Assembly: GCA_030849065.1 (NCBI GenBank) | Contig: JASAON010001451.1 | Coordinates: 1-31,089, forward strand | Length of the DNA stretch: 31,089 nucleotides | Direction: 5' to 3' | Origin: Jaenimonas drosophilae | Lineage: Eukaryota; Euglenozoa; Kinetoplastea; Trypanosomatida; Trypanosomatidae | Shown: positions 9,782-19,227 of the stretch, piece by piece | How positions within the stretch are numbered: position 1 is the first letter of the stretch | Layout: each line of letters begins with the position of its first letter | The notes under the pieces: generated by a model | The model's input: only the letters and a program-made list of their open reading frames with translations | Told to the model about the DNA's origin: nothing | Databases searched by the model: none | Program-made: the position numbers and the translations under genes

Positions 9782-11995
9782 TGATGATGATGATGATGGT
9801 GGTGGTATCCATCATATCGGAGTGATCTTCCTTCTTACGTTGAGTGCAACACAGATGTACGCACCCTACCTCTTTTTTTCAGTTCATAAAGATGCTGTTT
9901 TTTTTTTCTTTTCTTTTTACTCGCTCGCAGATGTTGCGGCCATCATCGTTCCATCCTCCATGTTGATGCGGTACTCCATCAACCCTAACACCTACGAACG
10001 TGCGCTTCGCCTCAATGCGTGCGCGTTGTTGTTGTTGTTGTTGGGGGCTCTTCCTTTCTTCCTTGGTGTGCGTCAGGCAGAAACACATCAACTTAACTTC
10101 ATGTTTCATGTTCTTGCTGATTGTTGTGCTGTGTGTGACAACGTGTGCGGGAGTGTGTGATGGAGCAGATCAGATTTTGCGATATCCAAGAACTGGAACA
10201 CATCCCCAACTGCACGTTGCTCTCCATCACCAACCTCATCAACATCTCCCGTCGTCGTTCTATATAGCCTCGACGCGATGGATGTGTGTGTCTTTGCTTG
10301 TTGTTGCTGTTGCTTTTATAAATCTTTCGTTTGCACGTTTTCTTTTCTGTGCGGATGTGTTGCACATCACTATTCATCTCCAAACACAAACAGCGAAGAT
10401 ATTCATTGGCAGCGTTGGCCTTCTTCATGTGTCTTGGCAGAGAACTCCCAAAAAATATGAACGCGTCGTTGCGTGCCATCCACCACCCAACTTCACATCT
10501 CAACGGGCACATGTACGTGGAACTCACTAAGTGTGTGTGTGTGTAGGAATAATGATGTTGTTGTTGTTGTTGTTGGATGTATGTCTAGAGCAAGCATGAA
10601 CGCAGCAATTCTGATCTTTGCCCCATTTTTCTTATTTTTCTCTTCTCCTCTACTGCAGGAACCGACGAATACCGTGCACGCATGTGCGTGTGCGTGTGTG
10701 TTGCTGGATGATTGAGCGAGGAGCAACCATCGTCTTGCTTCACGGATTGATGATGTTGCTGCCATGAATGATCAATCACATGTATAAACACAGCACAATG
10801 TACCAGCTCCACAAGGTCGGAATTATTCCTTCTTGCTTGTACTGAGTATTATCATGTTGTTGTTGCTGGGTGTTGTCAGTGAGGTACTCCAGCCGAGTTA
10901 TATTTTTCAGTCGTACCTTTTTTTTGTTTTGTTTGTTTTTTCTCACGTGGAATGTGAATGATGATGATGATTGTTGAGGGTGATGGTACATGCATCGTGT
11001 GCTCAGCACCAACACAACATCCTTCATCGTGATACCATCATCATCATCATCGACGCCAACTGAGTACGTATGATGGTGTGGTGGTGTGGCGCCCTGCCAA
11101 CGCCCCTCCTCCTTCGACGGCTACGAGCGATGCCACCTCCACGGATGAGATGTGCAAGGCATCCATCCATTTCTGCCCCTCCTTCTTCCTGAGTCGTACA
11201 TGCGTTCGTGACTATGTTTTTTTTCTGTTCAGTGTGTGTGGCGTTTTGCCATCAACACACATTATCCTCGCGGTTTTTCTTTTTTTTTTCCGGTATTGTG
11301 TGGGTGTGGAGCAGATGAGCCTACCCAACATTGCTGTTGTTAGTGGCATGCAATCATGAATCATGTGCCATTATCATCATTATTCGTGAGTGAATGAGAT
11401 GATGATGATGATGATGCAACGCAGTTGTTGTTGGGCTGCCGCTTTTTCTTCTCCTGTTGATGGCACGTCGTGAGTTCGGAATCCATCATGCTCATGTGCG
11501 TGTGCAGGTACATACGTGGGTGCAACAATGTGGCAGTACATCCCTGACGTACACGTCCTGTTGCATCATCATCCACAACCTTCCTCTCCATCCGTGGAGC
11601 TCATTCTTTCTTTCTCTCTAACACCTTTCCATGTTTATGGCTGCGTGGCAGCGGCAGTTTTCAGTTGTTCTTCATTTCTTGTTTTTTCATCGTGTGTGCG
11701 CGCGTGTGTGTGTGTTGTGTGTGTTGCCGCCAATCCAACACCTCCTCCTCCCAACCTCATCAGTTCGTCTCCAACTCACGGATACGACCAACATGAAAGC
11801 AATTTGTGTGTTCGTGGATTTGGCCACGCCTGTGTGTTGCATGCTACTCTCTCTGTGTTGGCTCATCACCTACACACGTACATCATCGTCTTTTTCTTCT
11901 CTTGTGCAATTTGCAGATCTGCTTCCTTCAATTCGCTCAAACACACAAACACGAATACCAGTTTGTTGTTGTTGTTGTTGTTGTGTGTGTAGGTT
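9782..11995. other. Long T/GT-rich intergenic spacer (2.2 kb)
   Basis: No gene supported with confidence. It contains (GTT)n arrays (10024-10044, 10556-10574, 11962-11983), (GAT)n at 9781-9797 and 11398-11415, and T-runs. A strong polypyrimidine-CAG at 9898-9930 is followed by a 66-codon frame from ATG 9960 to 10160 with one Leu-rich hydrophobic stretch; it is discussed as a weak candidate because the Leu run comes from a (GTT)n repeat. The acceptor for the next gene is probably at 11891-11916. Confidence 0.65.
11891..11916 (+). promoter_or_regulatory. Candidate spliced-leader acceptor site
   Basis: A pyrimidine-rich tract ends in GCAG at 11913-11916, 79 nt before the ATG at 11996. A second AG at 11991-11992 follows a (GTT)n array but would leave a 5' UTR of only 3 nt, so the upstream site is preferred. 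Confidence 0.5.
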
Positions 11996-13744
11996 ATGTT
12001 GCGATGCAACGGCGGATCTGCCACATCAGCACGCGATGTGGTGCCATCACCGCCAACACTTCACGCACATCCACGCCGCAGCTGGAAAGTGGGAGACCGA
12101 CGGTGCTGGGCCGCCAACGCCTTGGCCGGACCACCTCTCAATGTGCTCACCCGCGCGTACACCAGTGACCAACAACCACCGCACGCACCGGCAACAGCAC
12201 CAACTTCCGCACGCACGCACCCCACCGGTGAAACAACACGTTCTGGATGTGCGCATATGGCCAACCAACAACAACGCCATCATCTTCGTCGTGGCCACTT
12301 CTCGCCTCCTCCATCGGTGCACGCTTCTCCATCGCCGAATCCCGCCACGACTAAACATGATGATGATGATGAAGATGATGACGTGATGGTGGTTGGTGTT
12401 GGTCGGTCCATGGCTCATCACGTCTCCAAAACCGCCATGACGCCCATTCTTTCGCCACGCAGCTCCAAACGCGAAACACCCATCGTGGTGCTGGACCCAT
12501 CTACACCAACAACCTTCACCAACAACAACAGCAGCACCAACACACCCCTCACCACCAACAATGTTGCACGAAGTTCGGCATCTACACCTCTACGCTCTCC
12601 GGAACCCGAAGGCATCCTACGCCGGCCCTCCCTCAAGCTCCAACGCCGACCGGCAACAGCTGAGTTGATCATCACCAACAACAACAACAACAACGCATCA
12701 TTCACGGGCAGCGCATCAGCCAGCACAAGCAGTCGTGGCAGTCTTCTTGCCACACCCAACATCATCTCACGTGGCAATTCTGGCCTGGAACGTGGTTTTC
12801 ATCTCGCACGTACAACGCAACAAGGAGACAGCCGCACCATGTTTAGTGAATCTGTGTGTGGTGATGATGGCAGTGTGCCATCTCCTGGAGTTCATCGGAG
12901 TACGTACGGGATGCAGTTTGAATCCATCACGGCCGTTGAGGCGTTGCTGCCCGAGGATAGCGCGGATATTATCGTCTCAACCTCCGATGATGTACGTCAG
13001 CCGGAGAGCAGCGTGTTGGTGAATCTGCGCAAGGAGATGGGCCCACTTCCTGCCTTTGGCGATGATGATGATGGCGAGAATGATGATGATTCATCGGCAC
13101 TACAACACGTGGGGTCCTTTGCCATGATGGAACCGAGGCATCTCCATCACCGCCGCAACAACACCAACAATGCGCCCATCCCACCAGCGCCAGCAGCATT
13201 CGCATCCCTTGTTTCGCTGTGCAGTCGTCGTACCTCCATCGATGATGGCAGCCTCAACTTGAGCATGGAGCAGCTCGTGATGGAGGATCTGTTGCCATCT
13301 TCTGATTTCGCACCCATACTCACTCCCGTATCACCCAACACCAACATCGCACCACGCCATCCTCATCATCATCACCATCATCGACGTGGAAGTGCCTCGC
13401 CGTCTCCAACGCAGTGCCGTCGGCGTTGCGTGTTGCATCCGCCATCCGTGGGCCTCATCCTTGGACGACGCAACAGCACCCACAACATCACGACAACAAC
13501 AACACATGCAAACTCAGCAGCACCAACGTTCGAGCACCGTCGTGGGAGTACAACCGTGGGCAGCACAGAATGGCTAGATTGTGGCAGTTCGTGCGGCTCT
13601 GCACGTATGGACTATGATCTTCATCAACATGCTTCATCATCATCATCACATGGCACCTCGATGCCACCACCGGCACCCAGCATGGAAACGTTGCAAGGCC
13701 GCGCAGCAACATCCATCTTTGACTCGTTGGAGTCCGTGGCGTAA
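11996..13744 (+). CDS. Hypothetical low-complexity protein with repeated RRxS sites (582 aa)
   Basis: No family recognised. It starts at ATG 11996 (MLRCNGGSATSARD). The protein alternates Thr/Asn-rich tracts (from AAC/ACA repeats), an acidic block near residues 122-130, and His runs. More unique segments lie around residues 300-350 (contains ITAVEALLPEDSADIIVST) and 411-448 (begins RRTSIDDGSLNLSMEQLVM), which look like short helices. Five basophilic kinase-like motifs are visible: RRPS, RRTS, RRGS twice, and RRNS. No signal peptide or membrane helix. The ATG of a frame encoding a T-rich run overlaps the stop codon (TAATG), but that frame looks like 3' UTR. Predicted disordered, perhaps a phosphorylated scaffold; function unknown. 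Confidence 0.85.
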   Translation: MLRCNGGSATSARDVVPSPPTLHAHPRRSWKVGDRRCWAANALAGPPLNVLTRAYTSDQQPPHAPATAPTSARTHPTGETTRSGCAHMANQQQRHHLRRGHFSPPPSVHASPSPNPATTKHDDDDEDDDVMVVGVGRSMAHHVSKTAMTPILSPRSSKRETPIVVLDPSTPTTFTNNNSSTNTPLTTNNVARSSASTPLRSPEPEGILRRPSLKLQRRPATAELIITNNNNNNASFTGSASASTSSRGSLLATPNIISRGNSGLERGFHLARTTQQGDSRTMFSESVCGDDGSVPSPGVHRSTYGMQFESITAVEALLPEDSADIIVSTSDDVRQPESSVLVNLRKEMGPLPAFGDDDDGENDDDSSALQHVGSFAMMEPRHLHHRRNNTNNAPIPPAPAAFASLVSLCSRRTSIDDGSLNLSMEQLVMEDLLPSSDFAPILTPVSPNTNIAPRHPHHHHHHRRGSASPSPTQCRRRCVLHPPSVGLILGRRNSTHNITTTTTHANSAAPTFEHRRGSTTVGSTEWLDCGSSCGSARMDYDLHQHASSSSSHGTSMPPPAPSMETLQGRAATSIFDSLESVA

Positions 13745-14866
13745 TGACGTTTTTCATCATTTTCATGTTGCTCACAACACAACAAACGTTGTTGCTCGTT
13801 TTTTTTTCTTTTTTTTCTTTTGTTTTGAACCAACATCCGCCACAGTGTTCTACTCTGTGGCCCTCTCCTCATGATCTTTGGCAGCACACGCACACACACA
13901 CACAACCTCTGTTGTTTTCTGTTTGCGTATGTGTGTGTGAGATCATGTGCTGCATCATCCAACATCATCATCCATGGCTGCTGCACGTATGCCACGTACA
14001 TGCCGAGGCTACAGCGGAGATGAGATTGTGGATGAGTCATCAGCGCGAATGCGATTATCTTTTGTTTTCTTGTTCTGTGTGTTGCTGCGTTGATGATGGT
14101 GTTTCGATGTACTTCGTACGCAACCACTACCCTCACTTGGAAGACGCTGATGTGGGATTGATGATTGAAGACAACGTTTTTTTTCGTTTTCTTGCTATTT
14201 TTCATCATGAGTGGTATGTGGAGCATTGCAGTGTGGCCATCTCCATCTGATGATCATCTTCATTCACATTTTTAGTCCAACGAGGAGCACAATCCTCGTG
14301 AGGATAAAGATGATGAGATGATGGTCTGTACTGCTTGTTTGCTCCGCCTTCACCACTCCGCTTCTTCTTCCATGCTTGTTGTTTCGTGAGAGCTTAATCC
14401 CACGCGCATGGTGGCTCTGATTATGTGCTTGATGGTGTACGTGTGTGTATGTGTGTTGATGTCGTTAGGCACATGGGCTCACTGTGCGGATTCATGTATA
14501 AACGCCAACAAACAACAACAACAACAACAACAACTAGTGCATCTTTTTGCTGTTTTCCTTCTTACTTCGCCACCACATTTCTTCTTCTTATCATGTTGTT
14601 ATGATTGTTTCTTTTTTTGTTTTGTTTTGACGTTGAGGAATGGTTGATGTACTCGTCTGATCTGGAGTAGCGTCCTTCTTCCTGCAGATTGGATCTCCGC
14701 CGGATGCGGAACCATGTGAAGGTTCTGAAACGTTCTGCCACTGTATATATACATACACACACACATCCTACACCCTACATGTCTGCACCTACACATCCTA
14801 CTTCTTCTTCTTCTTCGTGTTTCATGTCTTTGTGAAGTTTAGATTGGTTTTGTGTGGTGGTATTCG
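13745..14866. other. T-rich intergenic spacer (1.1 kb)
   Basis: No gene supported. T-runs occur at 13800-13820, CA repeats at 13885-13902, and a (CAA)n array at 14509-14533 that is unusual for a spacer in having coding-like strand bias. Near the end there is a TATATATA stretch (14743-14750) and a CTT repeat (14801-14816) that probably serves as the polypyrimidine tract for the next gene. Confidence 0.65.
14801..14837 (+). promoter_or_regulatory. Candidate spliced-leader acceptor site
   Basis: A (CTT)n pyrimidine tract at 14801-14816 is followed by the first AG at 14836-14837 and another at 14841-14842, leaving a 5' UTR of about 25-30 nt before ATG 14867. This supports that start over the upstream in-frame GTG. 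Confidence 0.5.
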
Positions 14867-15404
14867 ATGGGGCCTCGTAGGCCGCGCATCTCACGTGGGA
14901 GCCACGTTGTGTATGTTCCCGCCGCAACACACAAAAGCTCATCCATCTTGACTGTGGCGGAGGTGGCGGAGATGAAAATGGGTGGCGAGGTGGTTGTACT
15001 CTCGCAGCAACAGCTCGAACTCATTCGCGAGCCCAATGGAGAAATGTGGCTGCGGCCCCGCGTTGATGATGATGCTGATGTTGTTGGCATCACCTCCCAT
15101 GATTTGGAGGAGCTCGTTCATCGACGTCATGTGCTGCAGGACGATACCAGCGCTAGCGATGCACGTCTGCATGAGCTCGAGCACATGGAAGAAGCCGAAC
15201 TCCAGCGACGTCGAGCACAATCTGTGGTGCATCAACGTGTGATGGAGGCGTCAAGGATGGAACAACGTCTTGCCATCGCGGTTCTCACCTCATTTGATGA
15301 TGCCGAGTGTGGTGAGCTCATCTCTGCATCAACGTCTTTGCCATTGGTGGCCTCGCTCGTGGATGGGGTTCAACGCATCGTGGCGTGGCTAGATACAGAA
15401 GCAC

Positions 15405-15437
<33 letters not shown>

Positions 15438-17131
15438 TGTTTGCGGAACTTCCACGCGCGACCATCAACATCATCGTTGATCTCGCACCGTGGGAGGAGG
15501 CGGAGCTGCTATGGTCTGCCCTTGTTCCCTTAACGGAGAGCGATGTACGTGTACCACACAGTGAGCGCATCAGCTTGTGTGCTTCATGTGTGTTGTGTTG
15601 GGTCCAGGCCACCTTGCGTGGTTGGATGGCACATCAGCAACACGTTGCGGATGAGGCCTCCATGACGGAACCCGCACTCTCACCGGTGATGATGGAAGAG
15701 ATGCAAGAACACCGCGAATTTTTGCAGCTGGCGGAGGAGGAGCTCCGCGCCATGGATGAGCTCGCTGAGGAGGTCCTCCGCCACCACAACCCAACCGCAA
15801 GTGTGGCAGCCTCGCAGGTGTTGGCTGTTTTGCCCGACACACTTCTCACGCGTGAGATGTGGTGTACGCTGACATCATCATCAACGAAGAGCTCGATGAG
15901 TACCTCAGTGGCACAGGCAGTTTGGAAGCATCTTCACGCGTTGGGTCTTGGAGAACAGCTTCACGATGAGGCGGTGGCTGCACATGACACAACTGTGATG
16001 GATGCTGCACACGTTGATGTTGATGATGATGATGATGATGGTGAGGTGGCAAACAAGCTGCACAAGCTGCAAAGAACGCCGCGGCTTCGTACGCCTCGCA
16101 TGACGGGTGCCACTCCGAACAACCGATCTCGCCACCACTGCGACACCACCGCGCCATCAACATCCTCATGCCCATCAGCGGAGCTACTCTTGCTGCGTGA
16201 GGAGCTGGCAGCACGTCTGGAGGAGCTCCATCGCGTGCAACATGAACGTGATGGCTTGTTGATGGAGCGCCATGCTCGACGGCATTTACGCCCAACATCG
16301 GTGCTGCCAGCATCATCGATGGCCATCAGCCGCTCCGTCTCGCACTCTCCAGGGCGCGGCTCTGGCATCGTGGAGGAACTGGAGGAGCAGCTTGGCATCG
16401 CGCATCAACGCATTCTCGAGATGGAGCGCCGTGGTGAGTCTGTGGGAACGGAACAAGAACATCAGCATCAACATGAAGCACACGGTGCCACACGTGCGGA
16501 GGAGGCTCTACGCGATGATCTTCGCAAGCAGCAATGCGCGCTGGCGTCGGTGGAGGTGCGTCTTGGTACCGCCATCGCGGAACAGCGCCACGCCATGGTT
16601 AAGCACGCAACGCAACAGGCGGAGTTGGTGGCGGTGGAAGAACAAATTATTCTGACGCAAAGCCTCCTGACGGCGGAGGAGCTGGCTGCCGCGGAGCTGC
16701 AACGGCGCCACAAGACCGAGCTGGACGATGCATCGCCAACCACAGATGCAACAACAACAACATCATCACCATCATCATCATCATCTCCCCCACCTCAGCC
16801 ATCCACGAATTCCAACAACAACAACGCATCGATCCTCCCCATCTCTCACACAACCACACCCGTGGTCGTGGTGGCACGTGCGTTGCAAATCGAGCACATG
16901 TCTGCGGATGATTTACGTACGGAGTTAACAAGCTTGCGTGCCGCACTCAAGGAGAGTAGGGCTTCCATGTTGGTACTGAATCGCCGCATGGAGCAGCTCA
17001 AGACGAAGCGCCAGGCATTCCGTCTGCGACACGCCGAGGTTCAGAAACGGCGCAAGCACCTGTACCGCAACATATTGAACCAAAGTGATATTCTGCATGA
17101 GAAGGACGGCTCTCTGAAGGGGTTGGGCTGA
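14867..17131 (+). CDS. Coiled-coil protein, function unknown (754 aa)
   Basis: The first in-frame ATG is at 14867 (MGPRRPRISRGSHVVYVP). The N-terminal 65 residues look partly beta-like (EVVVLSQQQLELIREPNGEM). A helical middle follows, interrupted by a ten-Ser run (about residues 181-190) and an acidic run (about 386-392). From roughly residue 440 to the end, several Glu/Arg/Leu-rich heptad segments indicate coiled coils: about 440-475, 500-525, 541-621 and 675-745. A Ser/Pro/Thr linker breaks them near residues 625-660. The C-terminal coil (SLRAALKESRASMLVLNRR onward) is the best-conserved-looking part. No signal peptide or transmembrane helix. This is the most conventional protein of the left cluster and could be a cytoskeletal or basal-body type coiled-coil protein, but that is only inferred from the coils. 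The next gene starts 215 nt downstream. Confidence 0.9.
15407..15436 (+). repeat. (TCA)n microsatellite encoding Ser10
   Basis: Nine TCA triplets and one TCC are in frame with the coiled-coil gene. It is the same CAT/ATC/TCA repeat family that encodes His or Asp in neighbouring genes, here read in the Ser frame. Confidence 0.9.
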
Positions 17132-17260
17132 ATCGTTGCTCACGCAGGTACAACAACCAACTATCTTCACTCCCTGTCGCCGTGAATGTGCTCATGTGTT
17201 GTGGGTGTGCATCTTCATGAAACACACAACACAACACAGAATACAACTCCTCTCGACGTC

Positions 17261-17295
17261 ATTCTTGCTTCCATCATCTTCGTCTTCTTGTGAAG
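17261..17295 (+). promoter_or_regulatory. Candidate spliced-leader acceptor site
   Basis: A pyrimidine-rich stretch across 17261-17289 is followed by AG at 17294-17295, with further AGs at 17306-17307 and 17318-17319. Any of them precedes the ATG at 17347 by 28-52 nt. Confidence 0.4.
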
Positions 17296-17346
17296 GTTTG
17301 CGTGTAGCTCAACGTACAGGCTTCTTAGCCATCGTTGAAGAAGCCC

Positions 17347-18636
17347 ATGGAGGTGCAACATGAGCCACACACCTTGGCTGGTGTGCCACTACAAGCGTGG
17401 GTGAGCACCATCCAACGTGGAGACCAAGATGCGTGTGTTGTGGTGCCAGCATCGCCACCCACAACATTGAGGCATTGCCAATCACCACGTCTTCTGACAA
17501 CCTCATGTGTTGCACCACACCAACACAACAACAACAACAGAATAAATGGGGTACTTCATCGCAGCTCAAGCTTTCACGTGATGCAGTCAGCAACAACACA
17601 TGTACCACACATGACGTTAACTCCGCCACCTCAACGTTCAGCCACCGCCCCGCTACAACGTCCATGGTACGCGTACACCGACGCCACACACGAAGATGCA
17701 CCTAAACATGAGGAGGAGCCAACGTGGCCAACCACAACCTCACCCAACACCTCATCGGTACGCTCGAAGCTTCTCAATCATTTGCGTGCGATGGTGGCGG
17801 ATGGACGACGATGGAGCCTCGATCTTCTCGAGCATGGTGTCTGCAACAGCTCCACGACGGCGATACCGCCCACACAAGCATCTCGTACATCATCACCAGC
17901 ACCAACAACAACAACATCATCATCACTCCTCCCCACGCCACCACAGAAGAGCAGCACACATCATCAGCATCCTTATTTGTTGGAGGCGGCGGCGTTGAAG
18001 GAGCAGCTCGCCGCGCTGCGACGTACGCCACGTGTGCTTCGTGTGCCAGAGCCCACATTTGAAGATACCCACACGCCAACGCTGAGCACCACGACGACGA
18101 CGACGATGATGAACAAACTATCCTTCACAGCACAACCCACTTCACCAACGGTTGAGCTCACGTTGACGGAGGAGAGCTCCATCAGCCTCATCATTGGATT
18201 CCGCCCGCCCGCCTTCGACGGACGCCGACGCCGTCGATCTAACGTCATTGTGTTTCATCTTCATCGTGATGAGCTGCCAACTGATGATGATGATGATGGC
18301 GATGATGATGATGATGAAAATGGACGGATCAACACGCAACCGTGGGCACCCGAGGTGCACCTTCATGCGCTTCACGGCGTTGCGTGTGGTGATGATGCTG
18401 GCTCAGCTGCACAATGCGCATCTATTCTCTGCGCATCCACGTACACCTCTGCGCCAGAACGCATGTATGTGCCAGAGCCCAACACATTTGGACCATCTCG
18501 CCGTCACCGACACCGTCGTCGTCGTCGCTCGATCGCTGATGATGCGTGTTTTCTCACGGAGGAGGAGATATGCACGATGGCAGATGATGATGATGATGAT
18601 GATGATGATGGCCACGACAACATGATGGGTGGATGA
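17347..18636 (+). CDS. Hypothetical low-complexity Arg/Asp-block protein (429 aa)
   Basis: No family recognised. ATG 17347 (MEVQHEPHTLAGVPLQAW) is the first in-frame methionine. The N-terminal third is His/Thr/Asn-rich. A short helical segment (EAAALKEQLAALRRTPRVL) lies near residues 213-235. Residues about 270-310 form the most folded-looking part: a Thr/Glu stretch, SLIIGFRPP, then an Arg cluster followed by NVIVFHLHRDEL and a long Asp run. The same pattern, a basic block then poly-Asp, recurs at the C-terminus (RRHRHRRRRRS followed, after a short TEEEICTM segment, by nine Asp). No membrane helix or signal peptide. Function unknown; alternating strongly basic and acidic blocks could support self-association or nucleic acid contacts, but nothing in the sequence proves it. 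Confidence 0.82.
   Translation: MEVQHEPHTLAGVPLQAWVSTIQRGDQDACVVVPASPPTTLRHCQSPRLLTTSCVAPHQHNNNNRINGVLHRSSSFHVMQSATTHVPHMTLTPPPQRSATAPLQRPWYAYTDATHEDAPKHEEEPTWPTTTSPNTSSVRSKLLNHLRAMVADGRRWSLDLLEHGVCNSSTTAIPPTQASRTSSPAPTTTTSSSLLPTPPQKSSTHHQHPYLLEAAALKEQLAALRRTPRVLRVPEPTFEDTHTPTLSTTTTTTMMNKLSFTAQPTSPTVELTLTEESSISLIIGFRPPAFDGRRRRRSNVIVFHLHRDELPTDDDDDGDDDDDENGRINTQPWAPEVHLHALHGVACGDDAGSAAQCASILCASTYTSAPERMYVPEPNTFGPSRRHRHRRRRRSIADDACFLTEEEICTMADDDDDDDDDGHDNMMGG
18582..18609 (+). repeat. (GAT)9 microsatellite encoding C-terminal Asp run
   Basis: Pure GAT triplets nine codons long, close to the C-terminus of the preceding gene. Same unit and length as the tract at 1179-1205. Confidence 0.85.
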
Positions 18637-18780
18637 ATTTGTGGCATCGAACAACGAAACTTTTTTTCTTTTTATTCTTCTGCTGAATGATGGAGGCTTG
18701 CGTGTGCTATGGTAGCTCCAACATGTTGTGCCGCAGCACACACAGCATCAGCTAGTGGCGCTGCACATCGACGTGGTTGA

Positions 18781-18816
18781 TCTGCTCCTTCATCTTCACG
18801 CTTCCTCTTTGCCCAG
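18781..18816 (+). promoter_or_regulatory. Candidate spliced-leader acceptor site
   Basis: A C/T-rich tract ends in CCCAG at 18812-18816, 66 nt upstream of the ATG at 18883. It lies downstream of a short upstream ATG frame (18709-18780), which would therefore be excluded from the mature mRNA. Confidence 0.5.
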
Positions 18817-18882
18817 ACACACACGTGCCTCCTCCCCGCCCCAACACACACACACTCACACACACTTCGCACCTTCTCCGTC

Positions 18883-19227
18883 ATGCCCCCAGTACGTGCG
18901 CCACCACAACACACGACGAGCACCAGAGATGCAGTACCTGCACATGCTCCAACTACACGACCTACATCCATGTTGCAACATGCCACGCCATCTGCACATG
19001 GAGAAGAACATCCATCACCACGACGCGTTCACTTTCATATCCTACAGGATAATGATGATAATGATCGGCGCGTGCAGACGAATACGTTGATGAGTAGGCG
19101 AAGGACGCCGCTCCCCACACGTGTTTCATCCAACCTGCACACGGCGGTGTTGCAGTGTTTTGTGGTGATCCTGATGATCCTCCTCGCTCTGCTCTCCCGA
19201 CGTCGTCCGGGAGCCATCACCCGTTGA
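18883..19227 (+). CDS. Small tail-anchored membrane protein, function unknown (114 aa)
   Basis: The frame opens at ATG 18883 (MPPVRAPPQHTTSTRDAV) and ends at TGA 19225-19227. The first 80 residues are disordered, basic and Pro/Thr/His-rich, with one RVHF sequence (residues 48-51) that fits the RVxF phosphatase-1 docking pattern followed by an acidic patch. Residues 88-104 (AVLQCFVVILMILLALL) form a single hydrophobic helix, followed by SRRRPGAITR and the stop. This is the layout of a C-tail-anchored protein with the N-terminus in the cytosol. The sense strand is AC-rich like the neighbouring coding regions, whereas the flanks are T-rich, which supports coding. No family recognised. The alternative is a chance frame; the well-formed tail anchor and upstream acceptor make me favour a real gene. 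Confidence 0.6.
   Translation: MPPVRAPPQHTTSTRDAVPAHAPTTRPTSMLQHATPSAHGEEHPSPRRVHFHILQDNDDNDRRVQTNTLMSRRRTPLPTRVSSNLHTAVLQCFVVILMILLALLSRRRPGAITR

Noticed and set aside
9339..10160. 273-codon frame bridging the third gene and its 3' spacer
   Set aside because: The first half is an out-of-frame shadow and the start is not ATG; only the last part (9960-10160) is kept as a weak candidate.
13744..14250. 168-codon frame starting at ATG overlapping the stop of the fourth gene
   Set aside because: Starts with a T-run-encoded hydrophobic stretch and CA-repeat His/Thr; no domain; fits a 3' UTR better. The last 60 codons look slightly more protein-like, but not enough.
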